A DNA stretch of 64,000 nt, taken from Beverwykella pulmonaria (taxonomy: Eukaryota; Ascomycota; Dothideomycetes; Pleosporales; Melanommataceae). Positions 1 through 10,096 of the stretch are shown one piece after another. Numbering within the stretch: position 1 is the stretch's first letter; the number at the start of each line of letters is the position of its first letter. The stretch spans positions 1,247,552-1,311,551 of the forward strand of contig BCHH01000005.1 of the NCBI GenBank assembly GCA_001599595.1, read 5' to 3'. The notes below the pieces were generated by a model. It was not told the origin of the DNA, searched no databases, and saw only the letters and a list, made by a program, of their open reading frames with translations. A program made the position numbers and the translations under genes.

Positions 1-357
1 AACTAAGTGTCTGGCGCTGAACATACCTATTCGCGAATTCCTTCCCTTCTTGTATCTATATTACTAATACCCTCCTGCTATCTATACTGCTATTGCCTTA
101 GCATCTATTATGTGACTTTTGATTGCTCGAAGTTGCCAAGAAATGGCCGATAATAACTTTATAACCCCGCTTTGCAGGTCTGCTTGTCTCTAACTTCAAC
201 ACGATTGTCCTTATCTTCAATTCATCTGAGCTTTTGTGATCACACTGGAATCAATCAACATTCGCGGTTCATTTATAATTTAACATCTGGTTCCAGTAGT
301 CCGCCAGACCAACAAAACACGCAAGGCTGCAGCTCGCCGCACTGGCGACTTTGCATC
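1..357. other. Upstream flank, no gene seen
   Basis: No coding sequence is supported. The first 170 bases are rich in TpA steps and short pyrimidine runs, as expected of RIP-affected or decayed DNA. The remainder is presumably promoter and leader of the RBR gene starting at 358. Confidence 0.5.
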
Positions 358-2687
358 ATGGATCGGTTTGTAGAGGAATATGAGCCAGGGTGGATTAGAG
401 ATCTTTGGCAGAGCAATGCAGCCGTGGAAAGGTCATCAGCATTCTTTGAGAAGCTCTCATGCGATATTGGTGAGTCGTTATCAAATAATTATAAACCCTA
501 TGTCTAACCAATCTGTGTTTAAAGAGCAGCTTCAGGAGCGACTACAAACATTGCCCCTGGATGGTCATGACGCTGGAACTCCTCGCCGAGACTCTGTTCT
601 TGCCGAAGACCTCGAAGGTCGACCAGTGATCGACTCTTACGGAAGTTTGCGTCAGTGGTTAGGCTCAGCTATGCCAGAACATAACCCAGCGATCGACAGC
701 CTCTGTCAGTCACAGCAACACTTTCGATCTTGGGCAGCGCCTTTCATGGCTAAGCCAAACTATTTCACCGTCGATCAAACCGATTTTAGATACCTTTGCA
801 AAATGTTCTTAGACTCTGATCGTTCCCTCGAGCAAGACTGCCATAGACTTTTCCTGCAGGTCGAATCTATGCGTAAAGACTACATTCGCTTATGCACAAC
901 AAAATCACAGCCAAATACTCTTCGAAGTATCATAGCCTTACGGATTATGAAGATATCTGAGGAAAGCAACAGCCCAGGAGAACCGAAAAATATACTGCGT
1001 GCAGATGTTGAAACCCTTGACCCTATCCCAGTTAGCATCCTGGATATTGCCTTGTCATCCAATCAAGTCGGTGTTATCGGAAAGGTGCTCCCTCAAATAT
1101 CGGATGCGAAGACTCGAGAGCTCTACCGTGGAATTTGCATCAGGGCTTGCGCTTTTTGTCGGAAGCCTAAATTTTATGTACTCGATAACGATGCTTATCC
1201 TCTACTCCGCAACCTGACTGAGTTTCCGCGAGATGCTCCTGGAGACAACTGCGCATATCATAGGAACGTCTGCTCGTCATGCCGCTTTACATGGTTGATT
1301 AGAGATATTTGTCAAGAATGGTGGCACGACTTGGCATATCTTACTTGGTTGAAGCCTCGTTGCAATCGACGCTGCTCCATGAATAAGTCATTGAAAGGGA
1401 TCCGTGACGTAAATGCATATATTCTACAGTTTAACGGCGTGGATTCTGGGGATCTACGTAGATGCATGAATATGTATGGCGTCGTTGACCCTAGCTATGG
1501 CTGTCAAGCTTACTTTCCAAAGGTACCGGCAAGTACTTCAATACCGACATGCTCTCCAAGAGCTAAAGCCTCGACCTGAACCCCGGGACCTCGCTGTGGC
1601 ACAGCGTCTTTTGGGCCGCTTCCTTGACATCGGTCTTATGCACAACTTCATACAGCTGGACACCACCACAGAAACGTTGAAGATAGCTCAGTATATGACG
1701 GTAATCCTCGAATATGAATGGTCAAGGGCATCCCCAGATCTAATATATCAAGTTCCGATCTTCTTAAACCTTTTCAGGCGCCATCACATTCCAAAAGAGT
1801 GTATTGTGTGCGCTGAGGATAAATTCGAGATTGATTACGGCTCATGGCTATTGTGGAATCAGGCCTGCGAAAAATTCAGAGGTCCTTGGATGTGGACAGT
1901 ATTAGAATATCCTGTTAGCGAACACCAGCGATGTACTCATTCTCCCGATGTCTGCCGGCTATGCATAGCCAAACACATCGCCATCAGCCTGGAAAATGGC
2001 AATTTTGAACGGATTACATGCCCACAATGTGACCGGGGGCTGGCTTACGATGAAATCAAGAATTTGTGTCCAGAAGAAACCTTTAAAATGTAGGTTTGTT
2101 TGAGTACAACTCATGACAGTGTTCAGACTGATTCTTTACTTGTAGGTACGACAAACGTGTCCTTCTTCACACACTCGGCAAGTTGCCAAATTTCCGTTGG
2201 TGCCTTGCTCCACATTGTGAAAGCGGCCAAGTATACGATGAAGTTGATCCCACGTTTCCAATTGTGCAGTGCCAGGAGTGTGATTTCAAAATGTGCTTTT
2301 ATCATGAGCGCCCTTGGCACAATGGTTTAACATGCGATGAGTTCGATTCATCACTCACACATGGAGACCCAAAGTATCAGGAAACCCAGGCAGTTATAGA
2401 AAAGAACACGAAAGGGTGCCCAAATTGCGATGTTCGAATTGAGAAGGGCCCCGGTTGCTTTCATATGACATGTAAGTACTTCTCTTAAGCCGGTATGAAT
2501 GAATGGCTCACTCTCACAAGGCGCGTCTTGCAAGCACGAGTTTTGCTGGGAATGTCTGGTCTCCTGGCAGCTGGTGAGGGCGAACCGTCTGAACCACTAT
2601 TATGGCTGCTATTTCCGCAGCAGTGACTTGGCGCCAACTGCTATCACTGGCATTGATCTACGTACAGCATTACAGCCGAGAGGGTGA
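358..2687 (+). CDS. RBR-type (RING1-IBR-RING2) E3 ubiquitin ligase-like protein, apparent frameshift
   Basis: Predicted exons are 358-469, 525-2089, 2146-2471 and 2521-2687, separated by 49-56 nt GT-AG introns. About 722 aa if one extra base near 1530 is ignored. The N-terminal ~450 residues have paired cysteines (ACAFC, CSSC) but no family I recognise. From about residue 460 there is a RING1 (CIVCAEDKF, later CRLC and CPQC), then an IBR (FRWCLAPHCESGQ, CQECDFKMCFYHERPWH) and a RING2 (GCPNCDVRIEKGPGCFHMTC, then CKHEFCWECL). RBR ligases pass ubiquitin through a RING2 cysteine thioester; the C in HMTC is a candidate. The frame changes between about 1515 and 1560 with no good intron there: either a 1-nt error or an inactivating mutation. 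The start at 358 is the first ATG leading into the spliced frame. No partner gene is evident. Confidence 0.75.
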
Positions 2688-4763
2688 TTTTGAGGCTATT
2701 TCAGGTGGAGTAAGGCTTGTTAGTCTACTGCATTCGTTTTAGAATGGACCATGTTGGATGAGCGTGTAACCAGTCGTGTCAGAGCTCGCCGTGGACATGT
2801 CCTCATGGGATCTGACTTTAGCGAGTTAATTTTGAGGATTCAAAAAGAGAAGAAAGGTTCCAGTCTCCCAGGAGGCAATCTCGGAGTGGCGTGTGAAGGA
2901 ATCATGATCGAGAAAGAGATTCCATAACTTAACACAACCTCTACAACTGTAGAAGAAACATTTCGCTTCCGGCTCAAACATGGGAAGCGAAACGGAGGGT
3001 TCATTTTAAAGAAGCGTAACACCTTGGTAGAATTATTGAGACCCTAAATTACTACCCTAATGGCAGCGTCAATGGAAGCACCATGGTTGTTTATCGTATG
3101 CTACATCATAATAGTTTTGGGATCGTAGTGGTAAAATGTTGTTCTCAGGTCACAACCGGATAGTAGAGCGATCATGTGCAGAGCGCATGACTACTCCCTT
3201 TTCACTCTGGAGTTGTGGATTTGTTTTCTACATATGACCCTTGCTGTCATCAGCGCGGGGCTAATATTTGGTTTGGCCCACACAACCAAGCATGCTTGAA
3301 AAAGTTGCTTATCTGCACTACCACAACGAATTTGATCAACCAGCTCTACCGGTGCACTCTAAGCACATAAATAACTCGTTATACCCATGACGGCTATGTC
3401 TAGTCATAGTGCAGGGCTTTGCGGTGACGTTGAGGCAGCTCTTTGGTCACGTTGGCCGCCCAAAGCAGCTTCAAGTTCAAGAGGGAAGTGATTTTTACCG
3501 CTTTCCGTACCCGCACCTTATACCGGTATAACGTAAGCAACATTACTAGACTTGCGGAAACAGGTTGCGGACCACTCAACTGCAGCACAATTGGCGACTG
3601 TTCTGTCTGACTAATTAAGCCCAAATTCGCCTTGTGTTGCCTTTGCTAGTGCTCGTCATCACACGGTGGAACACGTTATGCAAAACGACACTGTATGCAT
3701 GTATCAAAGACACTACTCCAGAGGCCTCTGTCCCATATCATTGCGTAAGGAGCTTAACCAGAGGTCCTACGGGTTCAATAAATACTTGGGCATGGTTCGT
3801 GCGTAGACCGAATCCGATTAGGGCTCGGTTGCGCATTTGAAGGTTGTTTGCCCAGCTCGTCGTTCGGAGGGTATCGTGGAATACAGTACCCTCAACAGTG
3901 TCACTCCGTGACACGCCTAAGTGAACATATCGCCCAATCGGCGATCGTCAAAACGGAAGTTAACTGTACTACACATAGCTTGGCAACATTCAAAACATTA
4001 TGGATTGCTACTGAATTCGAATAACTAAACGTAGATATTGATGGGGTGATCGAGGTTCCGATCTTACCCAACCGTAATGCGGTCTCAGCTTCATCCTTGA
4101 AGTGCCAACTACGTCGGAATTACTGAGTCCGTGCTCGGAGAAACTGTTTTATGGGAAAGCAATCTAGAATTTCCCACAGCTGTAATTCAAATACTTAGAG
4201 GAGTATATTGAGAGGGTCGATGGGGAAACGAATAAGAAGGGTTTATATAGACTTAGCTCACTCGTAGTTAATTATGAGGAAGATAATGCCCCATAGGAGG
4301 CTAGAACGGAGGGAAAGCCAACAGAAACAAAGCGATAGTGATGACGAAGTGAGATCTCGGGTTATTAAGAACGAATAAAAATAAAGAAAGTGAGAGCGGC
4401 AGATGAGAAAGAAAACGGCATTAACGATGTAAGATACATGTACGACGCGGCATGTACATGGATCCGACTGTAAATTGCGAGACAGTGCATTTAAGTAGGT
4501 CTGTATTGATGAATATTGAGACAGTGATAATCTAAAACACTACGCCCTTCTTTTACATTACCTAGGATATTGATCCTCAACGAGGCTCCTTCATATTCTC
4601 AATCTTAGTTTACTTACAAAATGTTATTGCCGCTCAGTAGCGATCTTCTAGGCGCTCTTGATAGAATTTTGGCAATATGCCTTTTTGTAATACTGAATTG
4701 TTTGTTTTCTTTTCCTTTCTTTGAAAACTTGATCATGATATTATGCTATATATCAAACTTCTC
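2688..4763. other. Intergenic, no gene supported
   Basis: Only short, uncharacteristic open frames occur on both strands. A 90-codon plus-strand frame at 4621-4893 lies opposite the tail of the decayed ankyrin gene and is regarded as its shadow. No repeat structure or RNA gene was recognised. Confidence 0.5.
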
Positions 4764-5897
4764 CTATCGCTCACTAATAAGCGGAATGGCTCCTAACTTA
4801 TCAACATTCACTCCAATCTCGTGCAAAAGATCCAACATCGACTCTTGTCTCTTCTCTTTGGCTCGTTCGACGCACTCTGCACTTGTTTCCTAATTCAACG
4901 TTGCGCCTCAATCAATCATAAGTCGAAATAACGGCACTTGTTCTGACTGGACAACAAAAGGAAGAGAAGTCTGCAGGCCATCATTGGGATCAGCGCCGTA
5001 GTTGAGCAGTAATTCAGCAACGTTCCTATAGCTTCCTGATACTGTTCTTTTGAGAGCCCCTCTGGTATCAGCTCCATGTTCAAGGAGAATTGAGACTATG
5101 GCGAGATGACCGTGTTGAGGCGCTGTTTCCACGGCTCCTGAGGTATTCGCGCCGTGTGGAAGAAGAACTTTAGCTACGTTAAGATATTCTTTCTCACATG
5201 CGCTTATGAGGGGTTGCTCAACATTATAAGGTGGCATTCCATCAACCCCTGCCCCCAGTTTTATGAGGTGCGCGACCATACCCGCCCAGCCTACGCTAGT
5301 ACAATGGTTCAAGAAAGCAGTGATATCTTTCAATCCAAATTCGATTATACTCAAGTGAATCTTTTGCAGTTCCATAAGAAATTCCCAAACTTCTTTACTA
5401 GTTGTCTTTATGGTTGTCAAAGAAGCTGGGCGCGATACGCTTCGGAGAACCTCCTGTGAGTAGAAAAGGCCCATGGATGCTCCTGGATGCCGTAGTTTCT
5501 GCACGTCCTACCCTGGCCGCCTTCCTCAAGAGACTACACCGTCGACTGTGAATGACACCCTTAACTGGAGGAGACAGTAACGGCCCGAGGAGCTCGTCGA
5601 TCCCATTTTTTACCACATAATCGCTTGCATTGCCAAAAATCCAGCGACACACGTACGCATCTTTGCCGTCAGCAATCCACCTACTTACAATCGACATAAA
5701 CATGTTCTTCGTAGTTGATAATGCCGGGTCTTCCGGCTGTGAAAATGTTCGCAAAGCGATGCGGGCCATTGTCGGGGAAAGCTGTTTGGCGTACATTTGT
5801 AAATTTCTTCCTCTAGTACTTTCAGCTTCTTCCTAGGACAGACGCTCGGCGACTCTGCGAATATAAAGCAAAGCTGGGGACCCGTCGTCGGATTCAT
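4764..5897 (-). pseudogene. Decayed ankyrin-repeat protein gene
   Basis: The main open piece (5504-4908) encodes ankyrin-like units, for example EYLNVAKVLLPHGAN, GHLAIVSILLEHGADTRG and SYRNVAELLLNYGADPN. The same frame continues past a TGA and a TAG into a plausible tail (ETSAECVERAKEKRQ, LLDLLHEIGVNV-like) ending at a TAG at 4764-4766. Upstream, related coding-like sequence continues in two other frames (5796-5500 and 5897-5760), so at least two frameshifts or unrecognised introns are needed. Both internal stops fit C-to-T change of CGA and CAG codons. Ankyrin repeats mediate protein binding; no specific function can be given. I read it as a non-functional relic, possibly RIP-affected. Confidence 0.65.
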
Positions 5898-6943
5898 TCA
5901 AGATTCGGTGCTCCAGGTACGAGGCAGCAAAGGAGGGCAGCGGGAAATCTTGAAATCTTTCAAAGGAACTGAAGTAATTATCGAGTAGTTGGAAGGTGGA
6001 AAATATTTGTATGACTTGTTTTGCGAAGGTAGCTTGAGCGAAGCAAGATGATATAATGAACTCTATAATGGTGCAAAAGGAACTGTACTGCTGACGAGCC
6101 TTAGCCTAAGCCCGCGCTTTATTCCTCGTGCCTCGATAACGCGTAACATGAAAAGTTGAAATAACCCAAGGGCCAAATCGAGAAGGTGCATGTTGCGATG
6201 TTCGGTCGTTGATGATTCCTACAAGGAAGAACGTTGAGGTAGGCAGACAAAAGATACGATGTTAATTTTGTTAGAGTGACTTCATCCGGTAAGGTAGACT
6301 GAAAAGTTAAAGACAACAGAGTACTAGATCTACATCAGCGCCCTCCTAGGAGTGAAATTCGGTCTGTAGTGACTTGAAGACGTAATCGTCGTTTGGAAAA
6401 GCCGCACCTCCACGAACATTGAATCCAGTCTGACCTCAGGAGAGATGTGTCCAGGCTTTGATAAACGAATTCGCTCATTACCCGCCTTGAAATGTGTCCA
6501 GTGGCTCCTGGCGCCTAACTCGATCCTTGCCAGCCTTTGACGTTGCTTATTTGGGGCACAGCCGTTGAGTAGGGCGTTCGGCCCATGGAGTGTGTTTCGG
6601 CACTAGCGAAATGTGAAACGTTCAACACAGCCCATCTAAATATAAACTGATATAACAGAGAAGGCTAGTTCAGGGAATTTAGGTCACTTCTATTCATTAA
6701 AAAGAGAGAGAAAGTAAATGTGAAGATGCTAGTATGCAAAACCGCGCTATATGCATGCATCATAAAAATTACTCTCAAACGCTAGAGAAAATCCCAAATA
6801 CTCATTCATTGTGCCAAACTCGCTCGCTCTCGCTGGCAACAATAGATGCAAAACGTAAACCCTTCATTTTCCATGAACTTAGACGAGGGCGAACAAGGAT
6901 ATGGCTTTAAACCAAAAGAAAATCTTCCCCTTCTCACCGACGA
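5898..6943. other. Intergenic, no gene supported
   Basis: Contains the presumed upstream side of the ankyrin relic and the 3' flank of the peroxidase gene. No open frame has recognisable homology and no repeat was seen. Confidence 0.5.
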
Positions 6944-9337
6944 TCAGTTCTTTGCCCAAACTCCAATCCGATTACCTGCCCCACAAAAGCTCCCCTGGTC
7001 CCCAGGACACTCCATAGAGCATTGCCTCTCCTCCACAACTTGACTCGCTCCCAACACATCCCCGCAATAGCACTCTTCTCCATACTCAACACCAAAGAAC
7101 TTCTTCTCCCCACAAAACGATGCACACATGGGCACCGACATATTATGTGCGTAGACGAAACTATCACCTAGCACGCGCGCAGAAACAGAATCAGTATAAC
7201 ATCCAGAATATGTATACCCCGGGATGGCGGGGTTGGAGGGGGGCGGGTAGAGTGTGAGAGACTTGAAGATTGTGAGGCGATAGCCGGCACCACATATTTG
7301 CGATGAGTTACCGGCGCAGGGCATGTTGCATTCGGAGTCGGGATGGACCATGTTGTATGAAGGAAGCGCATTCCCGCAGTAGCATTCAGAACCATACTCG
7401 ACACCGAAGTACATGTAACCTGAGCAGAAGGTGGCGCACGACTCGTAGGTATTGGAGTTGGAGACTTGGCCTTTGGCGGTGAAGGTACGGTCGGAGATGG
7501 AGTCGGTGAGGCAGCCGGTGTAGTTGTAACCTGCGAAGGTGGGGAGGGTAGAGTTGGATGTCGGTGTGGGCATGGAGGATGAGGTGGAGGTCTGGGTGCT
7601 TGGTTGGCTGGTGGTTGAAGAGCTGATCGAGCTTGTCGATGCTGGAACCGAAATATCGCTCGTAAGCATAGTGGTAGAAGTCGAATCCGAAGCAACAACA
7701 CTTGGTGAGCTAGCAGGTATTGAGCTCGAAGTCGGCGTCGGTGTCGGTGTTGCTGAACCCAATGGAGCGCAAACAGATGACAAAGAGTTGGTGTTTTTGT
7801 TGTTGTCCGACGCACCATCAGCGCTCACGCCAAAAACAGCAGACTGGGCTTGAGAGCCTGTAAACGTGTAGCTTGCAGAGTACAGCTGGTACGCTCCAAC
7901 AGCAGACTGGGTAGCCATGGCTGCCGTAGCAGTTGAAAGCGCAGGCACGACAACGGGGCTCGCGCGGGGGTTCTTAACGATGACGTTGAGGCTAGGGGAT
8001 GAAGCACCGTTGCGGACGGCAGCGACGACGGTGAGTTTGCCAGAGGCATCAAGGCAGCTGTTGGGAGCTTGGTAGATAATAGTGTCGTCAACTTTAAAGC
8101 CAGCACCGTTGTTGTCCCATGTCTCGGTGCTACCGCTCAAGAGCATGATGAGTACGGTGAAGGAGGAGATGGATGTGTCAGCTGACAGCTGCGTGGAGAA
8201 GCCGTAGAACGAGAAGGTGTCATCAAAGCCGGAGGCGGATCCTTTGGAGGTAGTGGAGATAGGAGTAGGGACGGTTGCTCCTGTTTTATCCTTGTAGACG
8301 AGTTGGACTTGAGAGATTGAGGATGCAGACCGTGTGGTTGTTCGGACGCGAATGTCTCCCGTAAAGTTGAACCTTGAGCCTCCATCAAGAAGAGTGAGTT
8401 GAAGATCGTACGGCTTGATCTCGTACGGGGTGATAATATCGGACAGCGTAACACCGGAGGGGACAACCTCGATCATCTTCTGAAACATTTTCTGGCAGAC
8501 ATCTGAAAATGCCTGGGGGTCTTGCAACGTCTTCATGGTGGCATTACCGTCGGCGTTGTAGACCTTGAAGTCAGAGTTTTGCGACTTAGCTTGGGAGATT
8601 CCGACCACGAGAGGATTATTGGTATTCCCGTTAAGATACTCGGTGACAACTCTGTTATCGAAGACGGTCGGGGTTGAGTCTATGAAGCCGTAGTCGTTGG
8701 GTACTGACCCCGCGGCGACGATTAGTGGAAAGTTGACCGCGTGGACTCCACCAAGTGTGTGTCCGCAGGCAGTGAACTGGATCATCTCTGCGTCAGTGCT
8801 GAATCCGAATCGTAGAAACTGATTCCTGAAGATGCTAATCGCATTCTGGGGTTGAGGGACACCAGTGAGACCAGCAGCAGTAGCATCGACATGCCCGCCT
8901 CGCACAGGAATAATGGGTCCGCCACAGGACCGGGTTGCTGCGTATACACCAAGGGAAATGAGGTCTGCCATGGAGGTCCGACTCGAGAGGAACGGCGCGT
9001 AGTTTGTAAGCGTGGTATTAAAAGCCGCGCCTATATTTTCGCCGCTTTTAGTCTCGAAAACAATCGAAGCGTCCAATCCTCCAGTGCCTTGGTATACGTT
9101 GCCTGTTGACATGTCATGGAAGGCAGTTCGAAGCCATTCAGCGGCAGTAATGCGGCCTGGTCCCGGAGCAGCAGAGCAAGGTATCACGGGCGCTGCAAAA
9201 CCACGTGCTCGATAACCCGAGTTCAGTAACATGATGTCTTCCAGGTCATCAGTAGCAGCGGGCCAAGTTGGTGCGGCTGTTGCATATTGCTGACTCGCGA
9301 GCAGAAGCCCAGCGAGTATTGGGTTTCTCCAAATCAT
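6944..9337 (-). CDS. Secreted heme peroxidase with two C-terminal WSC domains
   Basis: Single exon, 797 aa. A hydrophobic signal peptide occupies about residues 1-22. The catalytic part follows the plant/fungal peroxidase superfamily pattern: distal Arg70-x2-Phe73-His74 in LRTAFHDM and proximal His193 in ACGHTLGGVH. After a beta-rich region a Ser/Thr/Pro-rich linker (about 525-600) leads to two WSC domains (about 603-695 and 705-795), each with the FGVEYG.ECYCG signature and 8 or so cysteines. WSC modules bind glycans or sit in cell-wall sensors, so the enzyme may be tethered to wall polysaccharide (inference). Substrate is unknown: it could oxidise phenolics or lignin-like material, or act in peroxide defence. 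The gene stands alone between the ankyrin relic and the transposon. Confidence 0.9.
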   Translation of the reverse strand: MIWRNPILAGLLLASQQYATAAPTWPAATDDLEDIMLLNSGYRARGFAAPVIPCSAAPGPGRITAAEWLRTAFHDMSTGNVYQGTGGLDASIVFETKSGENIGAAFNTTLTNYAPFLSSRTSMADLISLGVYAATRSCGGPIIPVRGGHVDATAAGLTGVPQPQNAISIFRNQFLRFGFSTDAEMIQFTACGHTLGGVHAVNFPLIVAAGSVPNDYGFIDSTPTVFDNRVVTEYLNGNTNNPLVVGISQAKSQNSDFKVYNADGNATMKTLQDPQAFSDVCQKMFQKMIEVVPSGVTLSDIITPYEIKPYDLQLTLLDGGSRFNFTGDIRVRTTTRSASSISQVQLVYKDKTGATVPTPISTTSKGSASGFDDTFSFYGFSTQLSADTSISSFTVLIMLLSGSTETWDNNGAGFKVDDTIIYQAPNSCLDASGKLTVVAAVRNGASSPSLNVIVKNPRASPVVVPALSTATAAMATQSAVGAYQLYSASYTFTGSQAQSAVFGVSADGASDNNKNTNSLSSVCAPLGSATPTPTPTSSSIPASSPSVVASDSTSTTMLTSDISVPASTSSISSSTTSQPSTQTSTSSSMPTPTSNSTLPTFAGYNYTGCLTDSISDRTFTAKGQVSNSNTYESCATFCSGYMYFGVEYGSECYCGNALPSYNMVHPDSECNMPCAGNSSQICGAGYRLTIFKSLTLYPPPSNPAIPGYTYSGCYTDSVSARVLGDSFVYAHNMSVPMCASFCGEKKFFGVEYGEECYCGDVLGASQVVEERQCSMECPGDQGSFCGAGNRIGVWAKN

Positions 9338-9926
9338 AATGAAAAACTAGGTTGGATAAAAATAACAGCAAAATACAAGAACTGACAAAACCCCCAATTC
9401 CAAAGATTGGACAACACAGCAGGAAAAGAAGAGTGAAGAACAAAAAAGGAAAGTGAGTGTATGTAAAGATATGCTAGATGAAATTGATACAGCCGGCTAT
9501 GGACAGTAGACGTTGGCTCTTTGACATGAACATTTTATAGAGATCTGAAAGTGTAACCAAACGTCACCGATTCGACGTTAGATGGCGAGACATCGCCCAT
9601 AAGCTTGAGAACCGCAGCTGGAATGGGTGCGTTTGGATATTGAACCACCATGGATTGGTGGAGTCGAGAAAGAGCCCGTAGAAACGAGAAGAAAGATTGA
9701 AAGAGATCCACGGCACGGATTCAATAAATCGTGTATCAGCTGTGGAAAGCTGAAAGCGGGTTGATGCATCTAAACGGGGAGGAGCAAGGGTCTGTCGATA
9801 TCTCGTGCATAAAGTGTGCAGCTCAACCGACAGGGGGGGAGGGTTGGGCTCGGCATCGCTCGGAGAGTAAGTTCTGAGGTTAATTTCGTAGGCACCATCA
9901 GGAGATGCGGTTTGAAGGCCCCATAA
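9338..9926. promoter_or_regulatory. Peroxidase upstream region up to the transposon insertion
   Basis: About 590 bp between the peroxidase start and the target site duplication. It presumably holds the peroxidase promoter (minus strand). No gene, and no element that I can assign with confidence. The transposon sits about 600 bp upstream of the peroxidase ATG, near enough to influence its expression. Confidence 0.4.
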
Positions 9927-9936
9927 CGATCAGACG
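9927..9936 (+). repeat. Target site duplication, left copy
   Basis: CGATCAGACG, identical to 14850-14859, directly outside the terminal inverted repeat. Ten bases fits the 8-11 bp duplications made by Mutator-like transposases. Confidence 0.85.
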
Positions 9937-9976
9937 AGGTTACAGCTCAGCTGACCCACACTAGAGCCTCGCTAAA
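9937..9976 (+). repeat. Left terminal inverted repeat of the MULE
   Basis: The core 9941-9973 matches the reverse complement of 14812-14844 at 32 of 33 positions, including ACCCACACTAGAGCCTCGCT. The outermost 4-5 bases are less well conserved. Confidence 0.9.
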
Positions 9977-10096
9977 TTCTCTTGGCGCTGCAGACCCCTG
10001 TACAAAAATTTCTCGATTTAAGGGGGTGACTGCCCAACTTTCAACGGAGTCCTTTCTGCCAACTGACTTCCTATTTCAGATAGCTCACAACTAGCC

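Noticed and set aside
1530..1573. A 40-nt intron bridging the frame change in the RBR gene
   Set aside because: Donor GTACCG is weak and the length is below every other intron here; the sequence inside reads as plausible coding (YRQVLQYRHALQ).
7168..7818. 216-codon minus-strand frame
   Set aside because: Shadow of the Ser/Thr-rich linker and WSC part of the peroxidase in another frame; Pro/Arg/His-biased composition.
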